A stretch of 64,000 nucleotides of DNA from Halobaculum gomorrense (lineage in GTDB: Archaea > Halobacteriota > Halobacteria > Halobacteriales > Haloferacaceae): assembly GCF_900129775.1 (NCBI RefSeq), contig NZ_FQWV01000002.1:372001-436000 (forward strand), read 5' to 3'. Shown here one piece after another: positions 1 through 8,969 of the stretch. Each line of letters starts with the position of its first letter. The first letter of the stretch is position 1. The position numbers and the translations under genes were made by a program. The notes under the pieces are model-generated. The model was not told where the DNA came from. It ran no database searches and worked only from the letters and a program-made list of their open reading frames with translations.

Positions 1-193
1 TCGCGACGGCGATGCCCGTTGCCTCGGTCAGGTCGGTGAGGACGAACAGGGCCGCGTCGTCGATCCCGGCGTCGTCGAGCGTGCCGCCGGTGACGGCGCC
101 GTCGATGTGGGAGACGGCAACGTCGTGGGATTCGAGTTCGCCGGCGAGGTCTTCGGCGTCGGGTCCGGCGACGATGGCGGAGATGTCGGCCAT
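1..193 (-). CDS. DUF7126-like haloarchaeal protein, N-terminal part only (runs off window)
   Basis: The first 64 residues of a protein that continues beyond the window edge. It begins MADISAIVAGPD, and a stretch with a Rossmann-like beta-alpha look follows, including ALFVLTDLTEATGIAV. This resembles the small haloarchaeal family often found directly after guaA, thought to be related to TrkA-N-like nucleotide-binding folds. It lies 115 bases downstream of guaA on the same strand, so a pyrG-guaA-this gene order is likely. Its function is unknown. The family name is from memory and moderately secure; that the frame is coding is more certain because acidic haloarchaeal composition is kept to the window edge. 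Confidence 0.7.
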   Translation of the reverse strand, partial: MADISAIVAGPDAEDLAGELESHDVAVSHIDGAVTGGTLDDAGIDDAALFVLTDLTEATGIAVA

Positions 194-308
194 GACCGAA
201 GGAAGTCCGGTAGCGGGGATAAGCTTCGTGTCTCGGCGTCGACGGAGGGAGATCCCGGCGGGCCCGCCCGATCGGAGCGCCGAGCCGCGTCCCTCGCCGA
301 CCGGAGCC

Positions 309-1226
309 TCACTCGTATTCGATCGTCGCGGGCGGCTTGTGCGTCACGTCGTACACCACCCGAGCCACGTCGTCGTTCTCGCCGGTGATCCGCGACTGGA
401 TGCGCTGGAGCGTCTCCCAGGGGAGGTTCTGCGCCCGCGCGGTCATCCCGTCGCGGCTCTCGACCGAGCGGACGGAGACGACCCAGCCGTGGACGCGGTT
501 GTCGCCCTTCACGCCGGTCGCTTTCCCGATGACGGCGGCGAACGCCTGCCACGGCTCGTGTTCCGCGACCTCCTCCTCGACGATGTGGCACGACTCGCGG
601 GCCACCTTCAGCTTCTCCTCGGTGATCTCGCCGATGATGCGGACGGCGAGTCCGGGACCGGGGAACGGCATGCGCTCGGAGATCACGGCCTCCAGGTCGA
701 GCGCGCGGGCGACCTCGCGAACCTCGTCCTTGTAGAGGTCGCGAACCGGCTCGACGATTCCCTCGAAGTCGACCACGTCGGGCAGGCCGCCGACGTTGTG
801 GTGGGATTTGATGTTCCCCTCGCTTTCGATACGGTCGGGGTAGATCGTCCCCTGCACGAGGTACTCCGCGTCCGTCTCGTTCGCCTCGCGCTCGAACTCC
901 CGGATGAACTGCTCGCCGATGACGTGGCGCTTCTCCTCGGGGTCGGTGACGCCCGCGAGCGCGTCGAGGAAGCGGTCCTGCGCCTCGACGACCTCCAGCG
1001 ACTCCATGAAGGAGAACGTCTCGCGGATCTGGTCGGTCTCGCCTTTGCGCATCAGGCCGGTGTCGACGTACACAGGGGTGAGCTGCTCGCCGATGGCGCG
1101 GTAGGTGATCGCCGCCGCGACCGACGAGTCGACGCCCCCCGAGAGGGCGATGATCGCGTTCGCGTCGCCCACGGCCTCCTTGATCTCCGTCGTCGCTTCG
1201 TCGATGAACTCGTCGACGTTCACCAT
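309..1226 (-). CDS. guaA: GMP synthase subunit B (ATP pyrophosphatase/dimerisation subunit)
   Basis: Makes GMP from XMP and ammonia using ATP, in the cytoplasm. The 305-aa protein carries the PP-loop motif [12 protein letters not shown] near residue 28 and ends with the GMP synthase dimerisation domain. No glutamine amidotransferase domain is present. This fits the archaeal split enzyme, in which the amidotransferase (subunit A) is encoded elsewhere; it was not seen in this window. The start ATG overlaps the pyrG stop by one base (TGATG), which indicates translational coupling and a shared transcript. Length and motifs fit the archaeal family well. Confidence 0.95.
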   Translation of the reverse strand: MVNVDEFIDEATTEIKEAVGDANAIIALSGGVDSSVAAAITYRAIGEQLTPVYVDTGLMRKGETDQIRETFSFMESLEVVEAQDRFLDALAGVTDPEEKRHVIGEQFIREFEREANETDAEYLVQGTIYPDRIESEGNIKSHHNVGGLPDVVDFEGIVEPVRDLYKDEVREVARALDLEAVISERMPFPGPGLAVRIIGEITEEKLKVARESCHIVEEEVAEHEPWQAFAAVIGKATGVKGDNRVHGWVVSVRSVESRDGMTARAQNLPWETLQRIQSRITGENDDVARVVYDVTHKPPATIEYE

Positions 1227-2908
1227 CAGGCGGTCACCTCCTCGTCGGCGACGGCGTCGCGTTCGTCCGTCGACTCCGCCACGTCCGAATCCGTCTCATC
1301 GAGAACCGCATCAAGGAGGCCGACGAACGGCGGCGAGGCGCGATCAGGGCGCGAACGGAACTCGGGGTGGAACTGTGTGCCGACGAAGTACGGGTGGTCG
1401 TCGCGTTCGAGGATCTCCATACGCGGTCCTGCGCGCCCCGAGAAGACGAGTCCGTCGGTCTCCAGCTCGTCGATGTAGTTCGGGTTCACCTCGTAGCGGT
1501 GGCGGTGACGCTCCGTACAGGAGTCGGCACCGTAGATTCGCTCGGCGAGCGTGCCGGGCTCGATCTCCGTCTCGTGGGCGCCCAGGCGCATCGTGCCGCC
1601 CATGTCCTCCTCGTCGTGCTGGTCGGGCAGCAGGTCGATGACGGGGTACGGGGTCTCCGGCTCGAACTCTGCGGAGTCGGCGTCCGTCCAGCCGAGGACG
1701 TTGCGGGCGTGTTCGACGACGGCCATCTGAAAGCCTAGGCAGAGGCCGAGGAACGGAACGTCGTGCTCGCGGGCGTAGCGCACCGCCTCGACTTTCCCCT
1801 CGGTGCCGCGGGAGCCGAAGCCGCCGGGGACAACGATGCCGCCGGCCGATTCGAGGCGGTTCGCGTGGGCGCCGTCGGCCTCGTCGGCGTCGACCCAGAC
1901 GACGTTCACGTCGACGCCGTGTTCGAGCCCGGCGTGTTTGAGCGCCTCATGGACGCTCATGTACGCGTCCTCCAAGTCGTACTTGCCGACGAGGGCGATG
2001 TCGACCTCACTGGTGCGCTCTCGCGTGACGAGATCGCGCCAGGTGTTCTCGCGCTCGGCCGGCGGCAGCGCCTCGTCGGTCAGGTCGAGCCGCTCCATCA
2101 CGTACTCGTCGAGCCCCTCCTCCTCGACGGTGAGCGGGACGTGGTACACGTCCTCCACGTCGGGGTTCGAAAAGACGGCCTCCGTCGGTACGTCACAAAA
2201 GAGCGCGATCTTCTCTTTCGTCTCGGGGTCGAGTTCGTCGTCACAGCGCCCCACGAGGATATCCGGCTGGAGCCCGATCGAGCGCAGTTCCTTCACGGAG
2301 TGTTGCGTCGGCTTCGTCTTCTGCTCGCCGTTCTTCGAGTACGGGACGAGCGTGACGTGGGTGAGGAGGATGTCCTCGTCGTCCTCCTCGTGAGCGAACT
2401 GCCTGAGGGCTTCGAGGTAGGGCATCCCCTCGATGTCGCCGACGGTGCCGCCGATCTCGACGAGACAGATATCGGTCCCCTCGGCAGCCTCGCGGATCCG
2501 CCGCTTGATGTCGTCGGTGACGTGCGGGATGACCTGCACCGTCTTCCCGAGGTAGTCGCCGGCGCGCTCCTTCTCGATGACGTGCTGGTACGTCTTGCCC
2601 GTCGTGACGTTGTGGTCGGAGGTCATGTCGACGCCGAGGAAGCGCTCGTAGTTCCCCAAGTCGAGGTCGACCTCGCCGCCATCCTTCAGGACGTACACCT
2701 CGCCGTGCTGGTACGGGTTCATTGTCCCCGCGTCGACGTTCAGGTACGGGTCGATCTTGACGGCGGTCACGTCGAAGCCGGCGTTGGCCAGCAGCCGCCC
2801 CGTCGAGGCGGCGGTGATCCCCTTCCCCAGGCCGGACATCACCCCGCCCGTAACGAAAATGAACTTGCGACCCAGCGACGGGTCGTACCCCGTTTGTTCA
2901 GTCGGCAT
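1226..2908 (-). CDS. pyrG: CTP synthase
   Basis: Converts UTP to CTP with ATP and glutamine. The 560-aa protein has the N-terminal synthetase domain (start [20 protein letters not shown]) and a C-terminal class I glutamine amidotransferase domain with the nucleophile elbow in [11 protein letters not shown] and the His/Glu pair in [12 protein letters not shown]. It is somewhat longer than bacterial PyrG because of an acidic C-terminal tail (about residues 535-560), a usual haloarchaeal feature. It is the first gene of the pyrG-guaA operon. The upstream gap of 120 bases to the next same-strand gene probably holds its promoter. Confidence 0.97.
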   Translation of the reverse strand: MPTEQTGYDPSLGRKFIFVTGGVMSGLGKGITAASTGRLLANAGFDVTAVKIDPYLNVDAGTMNPYQHGEVYVLKDGGEVDLDLGNYERFLGVDMTSDHNVTTGKTYQHVIEKERAGDYLGKTVQVIPHVTDDIKRRIREAAEGTDICLVEIGGTVGDIEGMPYLEALRQFAHEEDDEDILLTHVTLVPYSKNGEQKTKPTQHSVKELRSIGLQPDILVGRCDDELDPETKEKIALFCDVPTEAVFSNPDVEDVYHVPLTVEEEGLDEYVMERLDLTDEALPPAERENTWRDLVTRERTSEVDIALVGKYDLEDAYMSVHEALKHAGLEHGVDVNVVWVDADEADGAHANRLESAGGIVVPGGFGSRGTEGKVEAVRYAREHDVPFLGLCLGFQMAVVEHARNVLGWTDADSAEFEPETPYPVIDLLPDQHDEEDMGGTMRLGAHETEIEPGTLAERIYGADSCTERHRHRYEVNPNYIDELETDGLVFSGRAGPRMEILERDDHPYFVGTQFHPEFRSRPDRASPPFVGLLDAVLDETDSDVAESTDERDAVADEEVTA

Positions 2909-3028
2909 ACTGAGCGTGCGGCAGGCCCGTGGAAAACCGTTTCGGAGCCGTCGTCCGGGCCGCTCGCGCTCGCGGGCGACCCGCCCGACAGCGTCGGGAT
3001 GTTCGGCCGTCGACAGCGATCCCGCAAC

Positions 3029-4100
3029 TCACTCCTCTGTGATCCCGCGGATGTCGCCGGCGCGCTCGCCCGCGACGAACTGGCCCGCGCCCTGGGTGCG
3101 CCGGGTGACGACCGCCACTCGGAGGACGTAACTCGCGACGAGGACGAACGGGAGAAAGGCGAGTGTCTCGATGCCCGCGACGACGAGGTGGCTGTCGGGT
3201 ATACCGTTCAAGAAGTGGAGCACGACCGCCAGCGCAGCCGTCGTCGGCACCATCGTGACTACGAGGTCCCGCGAGAGCCGAGCGAACTCGTCGCGGAGGT
3301 ACAGCGTCTTGAAGTACTCCCTCGCGGTCGCGAAGTACTGCAACAACCGGAGCAGGTCGTCGATCCGGTCGTCGGCTCCCTCGCCGTGGTCGTCGCCGTA
3401 CTCTCCGCGAATGCGCCGGAGATCGTTGATCTGGCGGTCCTGGTCGTAGTCCATCACCGCGCGGAACTGCGCGAACGTGTCCGTCACGTCCGCCAGCCGC
3501 TCGTTCGTCTCGCCGGTCTCGACTGCCAACCGGTCGACGTACGAGCCGAACGCCTCGCGGATGTCCGCGTCCGCTGCCGCGAGGTCGTCCTCCAGTTCCC
3601 GCGCCCGCGCGAGGATGTCGCCCGACAGCAGGCGGACCAACCCCGTCGCGTCGGCGGGGACGTGGTCGTCGTCGACCACCGATTCGAGGTTGCGTCGGTA
3701 CTCCACCACGCTCTGAATCCGACCGAACTGCTGCCCCCAGCGGGTTCTGCTCTTGCGAGACGAACAGCGAATTGACCGAAACGACGATCGAAAACAAGAG
3801 GAGATTTCCCGACAGCAGTGCCGTCACGAGCGGAACCGTCGTGTGCCGTTGAGCAAGCGCCTCCCCGGCCTGCGGGACGACCCGGTGGAAGAACACGTGG
3901 CCGAGAGGCCCCGCGAGGAGGAACCCCGCCGCGAGGGCGGCGACGGTGAGCACCCGCCGGTCGCCGTCGAGCGCGATCCGCCGCCACAGGCGTTCACCCG
4001 GGTCGCGGCGCGGGTCGGCCGCGGGGGACCCGCCGTCACCGGAGTCTCCGGACTCCACCGAGCCGCGAGACCCCGGCACCGACCCGCTCGTGTCGTTCAT
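3029..4100 (-). pseudogene. Four-TM haloarchaeal membrane protein, interrupted by an apparent frameshift
   Basis: Two abutting frames read as one protein. From the ATG at 4100 (MNDTSGSVPG) the first frame has an acidic/Gly-rich N-terminus and two TM helices (RRVLTVAALAAGFLLAGPLG and TVPLVTALLSGNLLLFSIVV), running to SLFVSQEQNPLG. Translation then continues sensibly only in another frame (QQFGRIQSVVEYRRNLES), through a long coiled-coil-like soluble region, to two more TM helices before the stop at 3029. The switch falls on the C5 run at 3734-3738 (G5 on the coding strand); one base fewer would restore a protein of about 356 aa. This may be a sequencing error, a true mutation or slippage. Function is unknown. 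Confidence 0.75.
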
Positions 4101-4217
4101 GTTCCAGCGTATGGAGGCACCCACAAGAAGTCTCGGCCGGCCGGACGGGACGCCTTCTTCGCGCCCGCCGCCGTTCGCCCGGGCCGCCTCCTGGTCGGAG
4201 GGTCGTTCCGTCCGCAC

Positions 4218-4224
4218 CTTTAGG
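4218..4224 (+). promoter_or_regulatory. TATA-like box for the epimerase gene
   Basis: CTTTAGG lies about 28 bases before the ATG at 4249, the expected spacing for a leaderless haloarchaeal transcript. No Shine-Dalgarno sequence lies between them. Confidence 0.5.
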
Positions 4225-4248
4225 TTCGTTCCGCCCCTATGTCGGTGC

Positions 4249-5184
4249 ATGCGCATTGCAGTCGCCGGCGGCACCGGCTTCATCGGGACGCACCTCTGTA
4301 CGGAACTCGACCAGCGCGGCCACGAGGTGGTGGCGCTCGCCCGCGACCCGTCCGGCGCCGGACTCCCCGACGGGGTGATCACGAAGGCGGCCGACGCGAC
4401 CGACCGCGACTCGCTCGCGGGCGCCGTCGAGGACGCCGACGCGGTCGTGAACCTCGTCGCCCTGTCGCCGCTGTTCAAGCCCGACGGCGGCGACGAGATG
4501 CACGAGCGGGTCCACCTTCGGGGGACGGAGAACCTCGTCGCGGTCGCAGAGGACGCGGGCGTCAATCGGTTCCTCCAGATGTCCGCCCTCGGCGCCGATC
4601 CCGACGGCACCACCCACTACATCCGCGCGAAGGGACGGGCCGAGGAGGTCGTCCGCGAGAGTCCCCTCGAACACGTGATCGCCCGCCCGTCGGTCGTCTT
4701 CGGCGAGGGCGGCGAGTTCGTCTACTTCACCAAGCGCCTGAAGGAGATCTTCGCGCCGGGCGTTCCGGTGTACCCGCTGCCCGGCGGCGGTCGCAACCGC
4801 TTTCAGCCGATCTGGGTGGGCGACCTGGTCCCGATGCTCGCCGACGCCATCTCCGACGCCGAACACGCCGACCAGACGTACGAGTTCGGCGGGCCCGACG
4901 TGCTCTCGCTGCGCGAGATCTCCGAGATGGTGTTCGAGTCCGAGGGCACGTCGATCACGGTCGTCCCGCTCCCGATGGGACTCGCGAAAGTCGGGCTCAG
5001 CGTCCTCGGGTCGGTCGGCTTCCCGATGGGCAGCGACCAGTACCGCTCGCTGCAGTTCGATAACGTCGTCTCCGAGAACAACGTCGGGGCGTTCGGCGTC
5101 GCCGAGGCGGACCTGAAGCCGTTCGATGAGTACCTGCGTAGCACGACGGGACAGGAGGGGCCAGACGCGACCGCGGCCGCCTGA
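4249..5184 (+). CDS. NAD(P)-binding NDUFA9-like/atypical SDR epimerase
   Basis: A 311-aa extended short-chain dehydrogenase-like protein. The N-terminal Rossmann motif GGTGFIGTHL (residues 7-16) binds NAD(P), and the body (NLVALSPLFKP, HYIRAKGRAEEVVRESP) matches the complex I NDUFA9-like subgroup. The usual SDR YxxxK is represented by the Y/K of HYIRAKGRAE. The substrate is unknown; in bacteria and archaea these proteins are annotated as NAD-dependent epimerases or complex I assembly-like proteins. The start at 4249 was chosen because it begins the Rossmann strand (MRIAVAGGTG) and has a TATA-like box at -28. Longer in-frame starts upstream would add low-complexity sequence. Confidence 0.85.
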   Translation: MRIAVAGGTGFIGTHLCTELDQRGHEVVALARDPSGAGLPDGVITKAADATDRDSLAGAVEDADAVVNLVALSPLFKPDGGDEMHERVHLRGTENLVAVAEDAGVNRFLQMSALGADPDGTTHYIRAKGRAEEVVRESPLEHVIARPSVVFGEGGEFVYFTKRLKEIFAPGVPVYPLPGGGRNRFQPIWVGDLVPMLADAISDAEHADQTYEFGGPDVLSLREISEMVFESEGTSITVVPLPMGLAKVGLSVLGSVGFPMGSDQYRSLQFDNVVSENNVGAFGVAEADLKPFDEYLRSTTGQEGPDATAAA

Positions 5185-5454
5185 CAGACGGGTTTACCGC
5201 GTGTCTGCGGCTCTGTCGTCTCGGGTCGGCCACCCACCGCCCCGCGACCGCTCGCGCCAGAGACACGTCCGCGCGCCGCCGACGGAAACGGTCTACACAC
5301 GAGACGGCTCGGACGAACGGGATAAAAGTGTCACCCTGTCGTCTCGTTTGGCGCTGTTCCGATACGGTTACATGCTGGCGATCGCGCCCTGGTATTGCGG
5401 TTTTCGGACGTGTGAGCGGCGCGGAAACTCTCGTGAGTGATAGCCCCATCAGAA

Positions 5455-5462
5455 GGTTTATC
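5455..5462 (+). promoter_or_regulatory. TATA-like box of cetZ
   Basis: GGTTTATC, preceded by purine-rich AGAA as a possible BRE. It lies about 50 bases before the ATG, leaving a leader of roughly 20 bases that includes the ribosome binding site. Confidence 0.5.
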
Positions 5463-5492
5463 ACCGCGCTCTCTCTGAATCTGGCGTAATGA

Positions 5493-5497
5493 GGAGG
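5493..5497 (+). promoter_or_regulatory. Shine-Dalgarno site of cetZ
   Basis: GGAGG in GAGGAGGGGAGAC, eight bases before the ATG at 5506. Strong SD sites are uncommon in haloarchaea, where leaderless mRNAs dominate, so this one supports both the start and high translation. Confidence 0.7.
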
Positions 5498-5505
5498 GGA
5501 GACGT

Positions 5506-6687
5506 ATGAAACTGGCACTCATCGGATTCGGTCAGGCGGGGGGGAAGATCGTCGATAAATTCGTCCAATACGACCAGCGAACGGGGAGCGACATCGTCCG
5601 TGCGGCGGTCGCAGTCAACACGGCGAAGGCGGACCTCATGGGGCTGGAGGAGATCCCGAAGGACCAGCGGGTGCTCATCGGGCAGTCCCGCGTCAAGGGC
5701 CACGGGGTCGGTGCGGACAACGAGCTCGGCGCGGAGGTCGCTGAGGAAGACATCGACGAGGTGCAGGGGGCTATCGACTCGATCCCGGTCCACGAGGTCG
5801 ACGCGTTCCTCGTCATCGCCGGGCTCGGCGGCGGCACCGGCTCGGGCGGCGCGCCGGTGCTCGCGAAGCACCTGAAGCGCATCTACACCGAACCCGTCTA
5901 CGGGCTGGGCGTGCTGCCCGGCTCTGACGAGGGTGGCATCTACACGCTGAACGCAGCGCGCTCGTTCCAGACGTTCGTCCGTGAGGTGGACAACCTCATG
6001 GTGTTCGACAACGACGCGTGGCGCAAGACCGGGGAGTCCGTCTCGGGCGGCTACGACGAGATCAACGAGGAGATCGTCAAGCGGTTCGGCATCCTCTTCG
6101 GCGCGGGAGAGATCGACCAGGGCCAGGAAGTCGCCGAGTCCGTCGTCGACTCCAGCGAGATTATCAACACGCTATCGGGCGGCGGCGTCTCGACGGTCGG
6201 CTACGCCAGCGAAGAGGTCGAAGAGAGCGCCGGCGGCGGCGGGCTGCTGTCGCGGCTCACCGGCGACGCCGGCGACGACGACCTCGACACCGCCCACACG
6301 ACCAATCGCATCACCTCACTCGTTCGCAAGGCGGCGCTGGGCCGGCTCACGCTTCCCTGCGAGATCGAGGGCTCCGAGCGCGCGCTGCTGGTCATGGCGG
6401 GGCCGCCCGAGCATCTCAACCGCAAGGGGATCGAGCGCGGCCGCAAGTGGCTCGAAGAGCAGACCGGCTCGATGGAGGTCCGCGGCGGCGACTACCCCGT
6501 CAGCGGCTCCGGATTCGTCGCGAGCGTGATCCTCCTGTCGGGCGTCACGAACGTTCCGCGGATCAAGGAGCTCCAGCAGGTCGCCATCGAGGCGCAGGAC
6601 AACATCGACGACATCCAACAGGAGAGCCAGGACAACCTCGACAGCCTCATCAGCGATGACGAGGACGAACTTGAGTCGCTGTTCTGA
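5506..6687 (+). CDS. cetZ1: Tubulin/FtsZ-superfamily cell-shape protein CetZ (CetZ1-like)
   Basis: A 393-aa GTP-binding cytoskeletal protein of the archaeal CetZ family; CetZ1 of Haloferax is needed for rod formation and motility. The N-terminal GTPase domain starts MKLALIGFGQAGGK and has the tubulin signature GGGTGSG at residues 108-114. The C-terminal domain runs to an acidic tail ending ELESLF, as in CetZ1 orthologs. It lacks the hydrophobic FtsA/ZipA-type binding tail of FtsZ. A strong SD site and TATA-like box precede it. The next gene overlaps its end by 32 bases. CetZ1 rather than another paralog is inferred from length and tail. Confidence 0.93.
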   Translation: MKLALIGFGQAGGKIVDKFVQYDQRTGSDIVRAAVAVNTAKADLMGLEEIPKDQRVLIGQSRVKGHGVGADNELGAEVAEEDIDEVQGAIDSIPVHEVDAFLVIAGLGGGTGSGGAPVLAKHLKRIYTEPVYGLGVLPGSDEGGIYTLNAARSFQTFVREVDNLMVFDNDAWRKTGESVSGGYDEINEEIVKRFGILFGAGEIDQGQEVAESVVDSSEIINTLSGGGVSTVGYASEEVEESAGGGGLLSRLTGDAGDDDLDTAHTTNRITSLVRKAALGRLTLPCEIEGSERALLVMAGPPEHLNRKGIERGRKWLEEQTGSMEVRGGDYPVSGSGFVASVILLSGVTNVPRIKELQQVAIEAQDNIDDIQQESQDNLDSLISDDEDELESLF

Positions 6688-7447
6688 GCTCACTGCGGTC
6701 CTCGCGGTTCTCGCCCTCCTCGTCGCGGCGGTCGCGCCGGCGGCGGCGGTGTCGGTCGAGCAGACCGACGTGCCCGAGACGGGCGAGGTGGACTCGCAGG
6801 TGACGGCGACGGTGACGCTGACAGAGCTGTACGGGACCTACGAGACGTGGCAGCTCGCCGGGCAGACCGGACTGCAGAACGTGACCTGGACCGTGACGTT
6901 CGTCAATCAGGCCGGCAACCAGATCCGCCAGGAGTCGTACGACGGCCAGAACTTCACCGGCGCGACCGTCGACATCGACGAGGGGACCGCCGAGGTTCGC
7001 GTTCGCGTGACCGGCACTGTCCCGGCCATCGAGGAGTACAGCTACGACCCGCAGCAGTCGTTCACGCTACTGGCGCTGGACCAGACCCGCGAGGGCGGCA
7101 CCTCGACCGACCTGGCGAGCGTCTCGGCGACTCACTACACCGCCGACAGTCGGGAGGCCCGTCAGGCGCTCCAGTCGGCCAGCGCGGCGATCGACGCCGC
7201 CGGCAACCCGGCAGAGGCCCGAGAGACGTTCCAAAGCGCAGTGAGCGCGTACAACGCTGGTAATTTCGACAACGCGATCCGCCTCGCGAACAACGCCGAG
7301 GAGGAGGCCGCGCAGGCGCAGAGCTCCCAGCAGCGCACCCAGCTCATCCTCTACGGAGTCGGGGCGCTCGTCGTCCTCGGCGTCCTCGGGGGCGGCGCCG
7401 TGCTGTTCCTCCGCAGTCGCGGCGACGGCTACGACAAGCTCGGCTGA
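6656..7447 (+). CDS. Secreted/membrane-anchored protein coupled to cetZ
   Basis: A 263-aa protein with an N-terminal signal peptide (hydrophobic AVLAVLALLVAAVAPAAA), an extracellular beta-rich region of about 120 residues, an Ala-rich helical stretch (about residues 160-220, ARQALQSASAAIDAAGNPAEA) and a C-terminal TM helix (LILYGVGALVVLGVLGGGAV) followed by a short basic/polar tail. It would sit with its bulk outside and the C-terminus in the cytoplasm. The ATG overlaps the last 32 bases of cetZ in another frame, so the two are probably translated from one message. A later in-frame TTG (6671) would also give a signal peptide. The function is not known; the linkage suggests an envelope link to CetZ. 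Confidence 0.8.
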   Translation: MTRTNLSRCSELTAVLAVLALLVAAVAPAAAVSVEQTDVPETGEVDSQVTATVTLTELYGTYETWQLAGQTGLQNVTWTVTFVNQAGNQIRQESYDGQNFTGATVDIDEGTAEVRVRVTGTVPAIEEYSYDPQQSFTLLALDQTREGGTSTDLASVSATHYTADSREARQALQSASAAIDAAGNPAEARETFQSAVSAYNAGNFDNAIRLANNAEEEAAQAQSSQQRTQLILYGVGALVVLGVLGGGAVLFLRSRGDGYDKLG

Positions 7448-7471
7448 ACAGCCCGTCGAACCCCACTTCTC

Positions 7472-8128
7472 GTGACCGATCACGTCGACGCGCTCGTTCC
7501 GTTCGCACCCGACCGCCCGAAGACGCGGCTCTCTGACACGCTGTCGCCCGCCGAGCGACGCGCGTTCGCGGGGGCGATGCTGTCGGACGTGCTCGCGGCG
7601 CTTGCAGGGGCGGGCTTCGCGCCGCGACTCCTCACCACCGAGGCGACCGGCCGCGACGTGTCCGAGACGGTCGACGATCGGCCGCTCACTGAGGCGGTGA
7701 ACGCCGCCCGCGACGTGCACGGTCCCGCCCCGGAGTCGCCGCTGGCAGTGGTGATGGCGGATCTGGCGCTCGCGACACCGCGGGCGCTCGCGCGCCTGCG
7801 CGGTCGCGACGACGCCGGCGACCGTATCGCCGGCGTGACGATCGCGCCGGGTCGCGCCGGCGGGACGAACGCGCTGGTGGTTCGTCACCCCGAGTTCCGC
7901 GTCGACTACCACGGCGCCTCGTACCTCGATCACCTCCGCGTCGCCCGCGATATCGGCGCGAGCGTCCGCGAGGTTGACTCCCGGCGGCTCGCGACCGACA
8001 TCGACGAGCGCGCGGACCTGGCGGAGGTGCTGATCTCGGGCGAGGGCGCCGCTCGCGACTGGCTGGTCGACGCCGGGTTCGAACTCGACACCGGCGACGG
8101 GCGGGTCTCGATCGCGCGAACCGGATAG
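7472..8128 (+). CDS. cofC: 2-phospho-L-lactate guanylyltransferase
   Basis: Activates 2-phospho-L-lactate (or phosphoenolpyruvate) with GTP in coenzyme F420 biosynthesis. The 218-aa protein has the CofC nucleotidyltransferase pattern: PFAPDRPKTRLS near residue 10, the central VVMADLALATP and the GGTNALV motif around residue 130. It uses a GTG start, chosen because the next residues (TDHVDALVPFAP) align with the family N-terminus. It lies 24 bases after the cetZ partner gene and within 850 bases of cofG on the same strand, which supports the F420 assignment. Confidence 0.9.
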   Translation: MTDHVDALVPFAPDRPKTRLSDTLSPAERRAFAGAMLSDVLAALAGAGFAPRLLTTEATGRDVSETVDDRPLTEAVNAARDVHGPAPESPLAVVMADLALATPRALARLRGRDDAGDRIAGVTIAPGRAGGTNALVVRHPEFRVDYHGASYLDHLRVARDIGASVREVDSRRLATDIDERADLAEVLISGEGAARDWLVDAGFELDTGDGRVSIARTG

Positions 8129-8170
8129 CGCCGGGCTCGTTCGCGCGAGCGCGGAGGTCTCCGGCGCGGC

Positions 8171-8833
8171 CTACTCGATGTCGAGACTCGTCACCATCGC
8201 CTTCGCAGCGTTCAGTTCGTCCTCGTTGACGCCGTGGCCCATCCCCTCGTAGATGCGCTCGTCCACCTCGGCACCCAGATCCCTGAGCGCCTCGGTCGTC
8301 TCTTTCACGCGCTCCAGCGGAATGTGCGGGTCCACGTCCGAGCAGCCGAGGAACGCGGGGGTGCCGTCGAGGTCGCCGTCGTACTCGCGCGGCGTCCCCT
8401 CGGGGCCGATGAGCCCGCCGGAGAACGCGACGAGGCCGCCGAAGCGGTCGGCGTTGCGGGCGATCCACTCCGAGGAGAGACACGCCCCCTGCGAGAAGCC
8501 GAGCAGGAGCACGTTCTCGCGGCCGACGGCGTCGGCGGCCGCGTCGACGACGCTCCCGACGAACTCCAGGGCGGAGTCGAGGTGCGGCTGGTTCTTCGTC
8601 GTTTCCTCCATGAACGAGTGCGGGTACCAGGTGTTCCGATCGGCTGAGGGCGCGAGGTAGGCGATCGAGTCGGTGCCGAACTCGCCTGCCATCCCGAGGA
8701 TGCTGTGGGCGGTCGCACCGCGGCCGTGAACCATCACGACGGCCGCGTTCGCCTCGTCCAACTCGGCGCCGCTGTGGCGGACGGGTCGGCCGCCGTGGGG
8801 GCCGTTGACGCCCGTGGTGTCGATGTCGGTCAT
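8171..8833 (-). CDS. Phospholipase/carboxylesterase-type alpha/beta hydrolase
   Basis: A 220-aa cytosolic hydrolase. It has the oxyanion motif MVHGRGATAHS (about residue 34), the nucleophile elbow GFSQGA, an Asp after CSDVDPHIP, and His in GMGHGVNEDE, forming the Ser-Asp-His triad of the phospholipase/carboxylesterase (Abhydrolase_2) family. Acyl esters are likely substrates; the true one is unknown. It lies antisense between cofC and cofG, so it splits an otherwise co-directional F420 pair. The start at MTDIDTTG was chosen because the longer frame upstream is Arg-rich and overlaps the cofG leader. Confidence 0.9.
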   Translation of the reverse strand: MTDIDTTGVNGPHGGRPVRHSGAELDEANAAVVMVHGRGATAHSILGMAGEFGTDSIAYLAPSADRNTWYPHSFMEETTKNQPHLDSALEFVGSVVDAAADAVGRENVLLLGFSQGACLSSEWIARNADRFGGLVAFSGGLIGPEGTPREYDGDLDGTPAFLGCSDVDPHIPLERVKETTEALRDLGAEVDERIYEGMGHGVNEDELNAAKAMVTSLDIE

Positions 8834-8969
8834 GGTCGGACGGTGGGGTGGGGGCGAGGTATCGGTTGTGGTGGCGGAACCTCGCGACGGGCGCCGCCGG
8901 CGGCGACGCCGTCGGCGAGGCGTGGTCCCGACCGACTCGCTTTTGTCCCTCCATCGGCGACTCCACGGC

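Larger units (their letters stand above)
5185..5505 (+). other. Intergenic region upstream of cetZ
   Basis: About 320 bases with no convincing gene. It holds the cetZ promoter near its 3' end. A second TATA-like string, ATAAAAGTG near 5322, has no start codon at suitable spacing and might serve a longer leader or a small RNA. The second half is less G+C-rich than the flanking genes. Confidence 0.5.

Noticed and set aside
1763-3775. 670-codon open frame antisense to pyrG and the four-TM gene
   Set aside because: Shadow of the high-G+C codon pattern; no domain, and pyrG on the other strand has clear motifs.
5322-5505. Small RNA gene or second promoter at ATAAAAGTG upstream of cetZ
   Set aside because: Only a single TATA-like string supports it; no terminator or conserved structure is visible.
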